Of a stretch of 12,841 nucleotides of DNA, positions 6,603-12,841 are shown piece by piece. The DNA lies in assembly GCA_934229335.1 (NCBI GenBank), contig CAKQDQ010000066.1, positions 1-12,841 of the forward strand, in the 5' to 3' direction. This DNA comes from an uncultured Prevotella sp. GTDB lineage: Bacteria > Bacteroidota > Bacteroidia > Bacteroidales > Bacteroidaceae. A program made the translations under genes and the position numbers. The notes beneath the pieces are model-generated. The model searched no databases. It saw only the letters and a program-made list of their open reading frames with translations, and was not told the DNA's origin. Every line of letters begins with the position of its first letter. The stretch's first letter is position 1.

Positions 6603-7673
6603 ATGAAGAAAAATGTCCTTTCATTTGTTTGGCTATTGCTGTCAATAGCCTCCATACAGGCAGCTCATGCAGCGACAATAAACCCAGATCTGTATATGAA
6701 CGCTACCGCGGAGAATCCATACGACGTGACATATTTGTTACAGAATCCAACCGGCGAGAATAACTTCGGCTGGACACGTAATTCACAGGATGCCGCTGCA
6801 GGTTACAACAAACACAACACAGAGTTTGACAGCGATGTTTATAAAGGTGTTGGTATAGAATCGTGGTATTGGTCGCCAGTAAAAGGTGCGAAACTCATTT
6901 GGCAAGAGATTAATGATATTCTTCCTGGTCATTATGTAATAACCGCAAATGTTGTAGGGCAGGTATATAACGATGCATCAAACAAAGGTAAATGTCTTAC
7001 AGGACTATATCTAACAGCAAACAACAGCCGCACTCCTATTACTACTAATAATTGGCAGAGGCTTTCCGTTGAATGTACAATACAGAAAGGAGAGACACTT
7101 ACTATAGGCATTACCGCCGATGAGACGAATGGAAACGATTGGACAAGTATTTCACAAGTAACACTTCAGTGTACATCTCCGGGGCAACCAGAAGACATCG
7201 CTCTCAGTGAGGATTTTGATGTCACTTGCGTAAGGGGCACAAGTTATGCCAACGTCATGTTAAAACGAAATATCCCCTCTGACAAGCTATCAACAATATG
7301 CTTGCCGTTCGATGTGTCGCCATCCGTAACACAAGAATATTTCGCTGATGTTTGGGCGGTATCAGGATGTACCACTCATGGCAACGATGTTGTGCTTGAG
7401 GGTAAACGTTCTGACTGTATCAAGACAGGACAGACATATCTTGTCAAGGCTAAAAATGGTAATATATCAAGCTATACCTTTAACAATGTATTACTTAATG
7501 CCGCTCCCCCCGCTACACAGATTCTCGCCAATGGCTGGAAACTATGCGGAAGCTATCGTCACGTCATCACTACGACTCCGGTATGGCTACTTCAGGACAA
7601 TGATAAAACATGCCATTACACTAAAATCCCAACAGACATTAAAGGTTTCAGCGGATACGTACAAAAACAATAA
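6603..7673 (+). CDS. Secreted Bacteroidales-type protein with probable carbohydrate-binding-like module; function unknown
   Basis: The product is 356 residues. A clear signal peptide (MKKNVLSFVWLLLSIASIQA) ends near AHA, residue 23. Residues about 25-190 resemble the beta-sandwich modules of Bacteroidales surface proteins: aromatic-rich FGWTRN, VGIESWYWSP and LIWQEINDILPGHYVITANV, then a closing NDWTSISQVTLQC. This is like galactose-binding-like or CBM folds, but no named family is certain. Residues about 200-356 match a recurrent Bacteroidales C-terminal module with the hallmark STICLPFDVSPS and ending in GFSGYVQKQ. No catalytic motif is visible. The start is the ATG three bases after a tandem-repeat array. 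It precedes a GH2 glycosidase by 59 bases on the same strand, so it may be its glycan-binding partner; that is inference from context. It could equally be a structural surface protein. Confidence 0.8.
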   Translation: MKKNVLSFVWLLLSIASIQAAHAATINPDLYMNATAENPYDVTYLLQNPTGENNFGWTRNSQDAAAGYNKHNTEFDSDVYKGVGIESWYWSPVKGAKLIWQEINDILPGHYVITANVVGQVYNDASNKGKCLTGLYLTANNSRTPITTNNWQRLSVECTIQKGETLTIGITADETNGNDWTSISQVTLQCTSPGQPEDIALSEDFDVTCVRGTSYANVMLKRNIPSDKLSTICLPFDVSPSVTQEYFADVWAVSGCTTHGNDVVLEGKRSDCIKTGQTYLVKAKNGNISSYTFNNVLLNAAPPATQILANGWKLCGSYRHVITTTPVWLLQDNDKTCHYTKIPTDIKGFSGYVQKQ

Positions 7674-7732
7674 TTCCTGAGTATTGTATAATTTACAGAA
7701 CCACTATAAAGACATTTCAAAAGAATTAGCAT

Positions 7733-10372
7733 ATGAAAAAAAGAACACTATTTATCGGCTTCGTCTATATAATTTCGTGCTTACTGGCATTTGCAAGCCC
7801 ACGCAAGACCTGCATAGACGAAAACTGGAAATTCCATTATGGTGCTATCACAGAAGCTATAAATCCTGATTACGATGATTCCTCATGGAAAACCCTGAAC
7901 CTGCCACACGACTGGAGTGTTGAAACTGAGGCTGCCGAGGCCGCGGGAGGAGAACATATCGGACCTTTCTCACGTAGTAGCGTCGGAGGCAACTCAACAG
8001 GGCAGACTGTAGGAGGCGAAGGTTGGTATCGTAAAACCTTCACACTTGACAATGAGGATCGTAATAAGCGTATCATGCTTTATTTTGAAGGAGCATACAA
8101 TTATGCCACTGTATGGCTCAATGGCCGCAAGATATACTTCAATCACTATGGTTACCAAAGCTTTCGCTTTGATGCCACAGAGTTCTGCAACGCCCCTGGA
8201 AAAGAAAATACTATCACGGTCAAAGTTACTAATAACGGAGTCAACACGCGTTGGTATGCAGGTTCTGGCATATACCGTCATGTATGGCTTCTCAAAACTC
8301 CAGAGGTGCATCTTGACACTTGGCGCAACTTCATTCATACCACGGAAGTTTCAGAAAATAAGGCTACCGTTAACGTAGAGACATTGGTCAAGAACGAGTC
8401 GAAAAAGACGTCAGAAAATGAAGTTGCCGTGCTGTTGTACGACAGTAATGGACAACTTATCGCATCAGACAAGCAATCTGTCCGCATAGCCAAGAACGCA
8501 GAAGAGACCTTGAAATTCCAACTCACGGTATCTAAACCCGAACTTTGGTCTCCAGACAATCCATACCGTTATAAAGCTGTCGTCAGCGTATCGAGTGACA
8601 AAAATGACACGAAAGACGAGATAACGAGCCACTTCGGAATTCGTACAATAGAGTATTCTTCCCAAAAGGGATTCTTGCTTAATGGCAAAAACATTCTGTT
8701 ACATGGCGGATGTATACACCACGACAACGGTCTTTTAGGTGCTGCCGCCTTTGATGCAGCAGAGAACCGAAAGATAACATTACTCAAGAATGAAGGCTTC
8801 AATGCACTTCGTACCGCTCATAACATCCCTTCTGAGCATTTTCTCGATGCTTGCGACAGTATCGGCATGATGGTTATAGACGAATCATTCGACCAATGGA
8901 TTCGTGCTAAGAATCCAGATGACTACCACCAATATTTTGCGGAATACAGCGACAGGGATATGCAGACTATGATACTTCGTGACCGCAACCATCCAAGTAT
9001 TATAATGTGGAGCATAGGCAATGAGATTCCTGGCCGTATAACCACTGAGGGACAGGCCGTAGCTGCACGTTTGCGCAACACCATACTAACTTTAGATTCT
9101 ACACGAGCCATTACCGCAGCTATACCAGGGTGGGACGATTTCAGACATTCATGGAATGACGACAACAATCTTGCTTTCAAAAGCCTTGATGTAGGAGGTT
9201 ACAACTATCTGTACGACAAATATGAGAGTGACCACAAAAGCTATCCAGACAGGGTAATGGTAGGATTGGAGACCTATCCTAAGCAAGCTTCAGAAAACTG
9301 GACATTAGCCGAAAAACTCCCTTATGTCATTGGCGACTTTGTATGGACTGCCATGGACTACCTTGGCGAGTCTGGCATAGGCAGTGCCTCTTTCCGCACC
9401 AGTGGAAACCAGCCTTTCTCTCCTGGTTGGCCTTGGTTCAATGGTTGGTGCGGCGACATTGACCTCATAGGCACCAAGAAACCACAGTCTTACTATCGTG
9501 ACGTAGTATGGCACCGCAAACCTATCACCATGGCAGTGGAAGAGGCTGCACCGCAGGGTACATATCAGAGTATCTCATTGTGGGGCTGGCAGTTAGAACA
9601 CCAAAGTTGGACATGGGACTATCCGCAGGGTACCATGCTTACTGTCAACGTATATTCTCGCTCTCCTCAGGTGCGTCTGTATCTCAATGACAAACTGATA
9701 GGGACTAAAGCTACATCGGCAACATTCTGGGCAGGATTCTCTGTTCCGTACGCTCCTGGAATTTTGAAAGCGGTAGAATATGACGGCAAGGAAGAAGGAG
9801 CCAGCTTCATTCTGAAGACTACGGGGACTCCTACAGCCATCCGCCTCGTCACCGACCGTTACAACCTTGCATCCAACGGCAACGACCTTGCTTACATTAC
9901 AGCGGAATTGGTTGACGAAGACGGTCAGGTGGTATATGACTCCAAGCGCACAGTCAATTTTACGATAGAGGGGGAAGGAAAAATATTAGCCTGCGGCAAT
10001 GCGTGTCCTAACGACATGAACAGTTTCCGTAACCCATCGCCAAAACTCTACAACGGTCGGGCGCAAGCCATTGTGCAGACTACGAAGAACGCAGGAAAGT
10101 TCATACTAAAGGTAACATCCGACAACCTTCCAGAACAGACCATCACACTGCAGACTTATGATAATCCCGCTTCTGCCATTACCATGCCATCGGCAGAACT
10201 CCCCATTCCCTTTTCGGTGACAAGTCAAGATGGCTATATATACGTACAAGGCGTTGACAATTACAGAATATACAACATCAATGGCGAGATTATGGCTGCA
10301 CACGACCGTTTGCCCTCGGGTACATACATTGTCAGCGCAAACAAAGGCTCTGTCAAGGTTATCGTCAAATAA
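7733..10372 (+). CDS. Secreted family GH2 glycosidase, beta-galactosidase-like
   Basis: The product is 879 residues, with a signal peptide in about residues 1-21. Domain order as seen: GH2 N-terminal jelly roll (about 25-190, with WYRKTFTLD and YNYATVWLNGRKI), GH2 immunoglobulin-like domain (about 192-303), TIM barrel (about 305-600), a DUF4982-like domain (about 605-695), a GH2 C-terminal beta domain (about 697-808) and a tail (about 825-879). Likely catalytic residues are the acid/base E431 in MWSIGNEIPG and the nucleophile E513 in GLETYPKQ. DFVWTAMDYLGESGIG is typical of the subfamily. It hydrolyses terminal beta-linked sugars by a retaining mechanism. Beta-galactose is the best guess, but GH2 also includes glucuronidases and mannosidases. 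The tail (YRIYNINGE, LPSGTYIV, SVKVIVK) resembles a T9SS type A sorting signal, suggesting surface or extracellular location. It lies between a secreted binding-like protein and a sensor. Confidence 0.93.
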   Translation: MKKRTLFIGFVYIISCLLAFASPRKTCIDENWKFHYGAITEAINPDYDDSSWKTLNLPHDWSVETEAAEAAGGEHIGPFSRSSVGGNSTGQTVGGEGWYRKTFTLDNEDRNKRIMLYFEGAYNYATVWLNGRKIYFNHYGYQSFRFDATEFCNAPGKENTITVKVTNNGVNTRWYAGSGIYRHVWLLKTPEVHLDTWRNFIHTTEVSENKATVNVETLVKNESKKTSENEVAVLLYDSNGQLIASDKQSVRIAKNAEETLKFQLTVSKPELWSPDNPYRYKAVVSVSSDKNDTKDEITSHFGIRTIEYSSQKGFLLNGKNILLHGGCIHHDNGLLGAAAFDAAENRKITLLKNEGFNALRTAHNIPSEHFLDACDSIGMMVIDESFDQWIRAKNPDDYHQYFAEYSDRDMQTMILRDRNHPSIIMWSIGNEIPGRITTEGQAVAARLRNTILTLDSTRAITAAIPGWDDFRHSWNDDNNLAFKSLDVGGYNYLYDKYESDHKSYPDRVMVGLETYPKQASENWTLAEKLPYVIGDFVWTAMDYLGESGIGSASFRTSGNQPFSPGWPWFNGWCGDIDLIGTKKPQSYYRDVVWHRKPITMAVEEAAPQGTYQSISLWGWQLEHQSWTWDYPQGTMLTVNVYSRSPQVRLYLNDKLIGTKATSATFWAGFSVPYAPGILKAVEYDGKEEGASFILKTTGTPTAIRLVTDRYNLASNGNDLAYITAELVDEDGQVVYDSKRTVNFTIEGEGKILACGNACPNDMNSFRNPSPKLYNGRAQAIVQTTKNAGKFILKVTSDNLPEQTITLQTYDNPASAITMPSAELPIPFSVTSQDGYIYVQGVDNYRIYNINGEIMAAHDRLPSGTYIVSANKGSVKVIVK

Positions 10373-10376
10373 AAAT

Positions 10377-10405
10377 ACGTAGAGAGCGTTATCTCGTCAT
10401 TTTTT
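10377..10405 (+). terminator. Possible weak terminator after the GH2 gene
   Basis: acg plus aga (10377-10383, one bulged T) can pair with tct plus cgt (10392-10397), or alternatively gaga with tctc. A run of six T follows at 10400-10405. The stem is short, so termination would be partial at best, and the T-run abuts the next promoter element. Confidence 0.3.
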
Positions 10406-10407
10406 AT

Positions 10408-10415
10408 TATCTTTG
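10408..10415 (+). promoter_or_regulatory. Bacteroidetes-type -7 promoter element for the sensor gene
   Basis: tatctttg fits TAnnTTTG and continues as tatctttgcac, a very common Bacteroidales promoter form. No convincing -33 TTG lies about 20 bases upstream. Transcription would begin near 10421, giving a leader of about 65 bases. It suggests the sensor gene has its own promoter separate from the GH2 gene. Confidence 0.6.
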
Positions 10416-10436
10416 CACACATCTTTATCGTCAATC

Positions 10437-10449
10437 ATCCATAATGGAT
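10437..10449. repeat. Short palindrome in the sensor gene leader
   Basis: atccat (10437-10442) and atggat (10444-10449) are perfect inverted repeats around a single A. The site lies just past the predicted transcription start, where an operator could act. A chance origin cannot be excluded at this length. Confidence 0.25.
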
Positions 10450-10479
10450 AACAAAACGGTTCTAAAAGCATATAGATAA
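10444..10479 (+). other. Possible 11-codon upstream reading frame in the sensor leader
   Basis: ATG at 10444 opens a frame encoding MDNKTVLKAYR and stops at 10477-10479, six bases before the sensor start codon and out of frame with it. No ribosome-binding sequence is evident. It may influence sensor translation or be chance. Confidence 0.15.
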
Positions 10480-10485
10480 TATACA

Positions 10486-12786
10486 ATGCGCACAACAGTT
10501 CGTATATACAACAGAATCTCAGCACTTTGCATACTGCTATGTTTTGCGGCAGTAGCAAAGTGCTTTGTCGTTACTCCCCTTCCCACTCAGTCGCAGCTTC
10601 CTGTTGGCAACGTACATTGCATTTATCAGGATACTGAAGGATATATGTGGTATGGCACCAAAGGCGGGGGGCTCTGCCGTGACAATGGTTACCAGATACT
10701 CCGTATCGCTGGCAACGACATTATCTGTATAACGGAAGACAAAGCTGGGAAAATATGGTTTGGTACGTACGAAGGTCTTTTCTACATAGACAAAAGAGAC
10801 TACAAAGTAAAGGCTACGCCATACAATGGAGAGACATCAGCCCTGTTGTGTGATTCGCATGGCAGACTGTGGGCAAGTGTTTCCGGGACCATATACTGTC
10901 TGGACGCTTATACTCATAAAGTAATATTAGAAGAGAAACGCCCTAAGGAGAATGTCGCCACATTTTACGAGAACAGCCAAAAGAATATATGGATACTTTT
11001 CTGGCATAACAAAATTTGGAGGTCAGTAAACGGCAAACATCCCGAACCTTTTTTAACACATATATCCATAGAGCCATCGCGCATCATGGAAGACCGAAAA
11101 CGCAACGGCTATTGGATAGGTACATGGAGAGACGGTGTACAGTTTATGGACGGAAAGACATTTTCTCTTACACCATATCCCGTTACGTTCTCAAGAAAAG
11201 AGCAAGGGCAGATACTGGACATGAAGGTGGATTTACGCCACAACCTTATCTATACCTCCACCACAGACAACCTGTATATCTACCACATTACTGACAATAC
11301 GTTGAAGAGCGTCAACACCAGTACGTTCATGTCTGCCAACAAGAAAATACTTGATGGTATGTGGCTTGACGGCAACTACAATCTGTGGATAGGAGGATTT
11401 ATTCCCACTACGTTTATTCTTTCACCAACCTCCGTACCCGTACAACGATATGCCATTTCTGAAGTAACTCGCCAAACGGGTTATCCACTTATTGCCGATA
11501 GATGCGTGAAGGACAATAACCTGCTGTGGATAAGCCAGGGACGTATCGGACTTATGCTTTACAATAGCAATACCCAAAGTCTAAGAACCATCAGCGGCAT
11601 CACATCCAAAAGCAAGATAATAGAAAAAAGGCAGCGGCAAGCTGGTATCTGGTGCGCTGATGGCAGGAGACTTTTAGCGGTAACATCTGACGACCTACTA
11701 CAAACAACGGTACATCATGTAGCGTCGTTCGACAGTGAGATACAGATGATACGTGATTTCGGTGCTTATCTCCTCGTAAGCACCAGCACTGGTCTTTATA
11801 GATTCAGCACTTCCCTATCATCAGTAGACAGCAAGACAAGCATCCACTCAATATTCCGCTGCCGATATCCTATAACGATGGCAGCAGCAGACGTTGACGG
11901 GCGTGTTTTCTTCTTGGTTAGAGGTAAAGGTCTGTACAGGCTGCCCGTTGATGGAAAACCGCAGCTCATATGTTCCGACAAATACAGAATAACCTGTATG
12001 GATATCTGTTCCGATGGCACATTGTGGACTGGTACAGAGAATGGGAAAATATTTACATTACATCCTGGAGGACAACATCTTACATTTCAAGAGAAGTACA
12101 GCAGCGCAAACCATAGTGCCATAATAGACATTCAGACAGATTATCTGCGACACATTTGGGTGATGTCAGACCAATCTGTCAGAGAAATAAACCCCACTAA
12201 TGGGAATACACGTACATTTCACTGTCAAGACTTGGCTATACGCGTCTCCAACTTCTACAAGCTGGAACGAGCAGGACAAAAAATTGTAGGCATCGGAGCA
12301 GCAGACGCCTATCTGGAGATAACTCCCTCATTGGCGCTCAATCAGACTTCTGCTAAAACACATCCCATCATTGTATCAAGTTACAAGACTGGTGACTCGC
12401 TAACTGTTGTGCCCCATGACGCCAAACAAATTGTGATTCCGGCAAACAGTTCAAGCCTCATACTCAATGTCACAACTAACCGACAGTTGGGGGCAGACAA
12501 AATAACTTTTGCCTACAAGACTGAAGAGCACAGCAGATGGACGTACCTGCCACAGGGTACCAATTCTATATACCTTAATAATATAGAGGCAGGAAACAGC
12601 ATGTTATTACTAACATCTACCGATGAGTATGGCAGATGGTCTGGGATAGAGACTACCATTTCGATTTACCACATACCGCATTGGTGGCAGACTACATGGG
12701 CAAGAATACTGTTTGTGTTAACAGCCATAGCACTTCTGTATCTCTTACGTGCTCTCAACAAACGCAGTTGGGGGCAGACAAAATAA
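10486..12786 (+). CDS. Hybrid two-component system sensor (HTCS-type): periplasmic propeller and Y_Y_Y region; 3' end disrupted
   Basis: The frame encodes 766 residues. A signal or anchor segment (about 11-28) is followed by propeller repeats of the Reg_prop type: IYQDTEGYMWYGTKGGGLCR (46-65), ITEDKAGKIWFGTYEGLFYI, LCDSHGRLW, MWLDGNYNLWIGG and ICSDGTLWTGTENG. A Y_Y_Y-like domain lies at about 645-730 and a transmembrane helix at about 740-757 (ILFVLTAIALLYLL). In HTCS proteins this architecture continues into histidine kinase, receiver and AraC-type DNA-binding domains, and senses glycan fragments in the periplasm. Here all cytoplasmic domains are missing. Residues 761-766 (SWGQTK) and the stop at 12784-12786 lie in a 77-base repeat of 12484-12560 read in another frame, so the true C-terminus is not shown. 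Residues 1-760 appear genuine. The adjacent GH2 and secreted-protein genes are the likely targets. The sensor family is well supported; the ligand is unknown. Confidence 0.85.
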   Translation: MRTTVRIYNRISALCILLCFAAVAKCFVVTPLPTQSQLPVGNVHCIYQDTEGYMWYGTKGGGLCRDNGYQILRIAGNDIICITEDKAGKIWFGTYEGLFYIDKRDYKVKATPYNGETSALLCDSHGRLWASVSGTIYCLDAYTHKVILEEKRPKENVATFYENSQKNIWILFWHNKIWRSVNGKHPEPFLTHISIEPSRIMEDRKRNGYWIGTWRDGVQFMDGKTFSLTPYPVTFSRKEQGQILDMKVDLRHNLIYTSTTDNLYIYHITDNTLKSVNTSTFMSANKKILDGMWLDGNYNLWIGGFIPTTFILSPTSVPVQRYAISEVTRQTGYPLIADRCVKDNNLLWISQGRIGLMLYNSNTQSLRTISGITSKSKIIEKRQRQAGIWCADGRRLLAVTSDDLLQTTVHHVASFDSEIQMIRDFGAYLLVSTSTGLYRFSTSLSSVDSKTSIHSIFRCRYPITMAAADVDGRVFFLVRGKGLYRLPVDGKPQLICSDKYRITCMDICSDGTLWTGTENGKIFTLHPGGQHLTFQEKYSSANHSAIIDIQTDYLRHIWVMSDQSVREINPTNGNTRTFHCQDLAIRVSNFYKLERAGQKIVGIGAADAYLEITPSLALNQTSAKTHPIIVSSYKTGDSLTVVPHDAKQIVIPANSSSLILNVTTNRQLGADKITFAYKTEEHSRWTYLPQGTNSIYLNNIEAGNSMLLLTSTDEYGRWSGIETTISIYHIPHWWQTTWARILFVLTAIALLYLLRALNKRSWGQTK
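12484..12560 (+). repeat. 77-bp direct repeat, internal copy
   Basis: This stretch encodes part of the Y_Y_Y domain of the sensor (from QLGADKITFAYK to the start of QGT). It is identical over all 77 bases to the last 77 bases of the window. The reading frame here agrees with the domain, so this copy is the original. Confidence 0.97.
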
Positions 12787-12841
12787 CTTTTGCCTACAAG
12801 ACTGAAGAGCACAGCAGATGGACGTACCTGCCACAGGGTAC
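12765..12841 (+). repeat. 77-bp direct repeat, terminal copy at the window edge
   Basis: It is identical to 12484-12560 at an offset of 281 bases. Because 281 is not a multiple of three, the copy is read out of frame and gives a stop after six residues. It runs exactly to the last base of the window. The pattern fits an assembly-graph overlap at a contig end; a true tandem duplication is the alternative. Confidence 0.97.

Noticed and set aside
7684..7869. 61-residue frame overlapping the start of the GH2 gene
   Set aside because: It has a TTG start, overlaps the GH2 signal peptide in another frame and shows no domain.
10486..12786. A natural HTCS variant lacking kinase and DNA-binding domains
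   Set aside because: The stop codon and last six residues come from the out-of-frame 77-bp terminal repeat, so the truncation is not trusted.

Overview
The window looks like chromosomal DNA of a Bacteroidales bacterium, most likely Prevotella or a close relative. The supports are a PPIase-PPIase-OstA-like-MutL gene order I recall from Bacteroidales, TAnnTTTG-type promoter elements, no clear Shine-Dalgarno sequences, a probable type IX secretion (T9SS) sorting tail, and a Bacteroidetes-style hybrid two-component sensor. The genus is inference; the phylum is well supported. All genes read on the + strand.

Left block (1-6258): an envelope-biogenesis and repair cluster. It holds the C-terminal part of one parvulin/SurA-like peptidyl-prolyl isomerase (cut by the window start), a complete two-domain SurA-like isomerase, a large OstA/LptA-like protein and MutL. 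Gaps are 39, 77 and 65 bases, so the block is probably one transcription unit. It ends in a strong intrinsic terminator at 6210-6258. A hairpin sits in the gap before the OstA-like gene.

Middle spacer (6139-6602, 464 bases): AT-rich, with no gene. It holds the terminator, five further inverted repeats, a TAnnTTTG promoter element, and two back-to-back tandem arrays (2 x 18 bp, then 3 x 19 bp) that end three bases before the next start codon.

Right block (6603-12841): a carbohydrate-related locus. It encodes a secreted 356-residue protein with a probable galactose-binding-like module, a secreted 879-residue family GH2 beta-galactosidase-like enzyme with a T9SS-like tail, and the periplasmic sensor half of a hybrid two-component system (HTCS). 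The likely logic is that the sensor detects a glycan fragment and controls the enzyme and its partner. No SusC/SusD pair is visible, so a full polysaccharide utilization locus is not shown.

The right edge is suspect. The last 77 bases (12765-12841) repeat 12484-12560 exactly, in another frame, and supply the apparent stop codon of the sensor gene. The truncated sensor is therefore more likely an assembly-end artefact, or a 281-bp tandem duplication, than a natural 766-residue protein. I found no RNA gene, CRISPR array or insertion sequence, and no clear sign of a wholly new system. The most unusual native feature is the repeat-rich leader before 6603.
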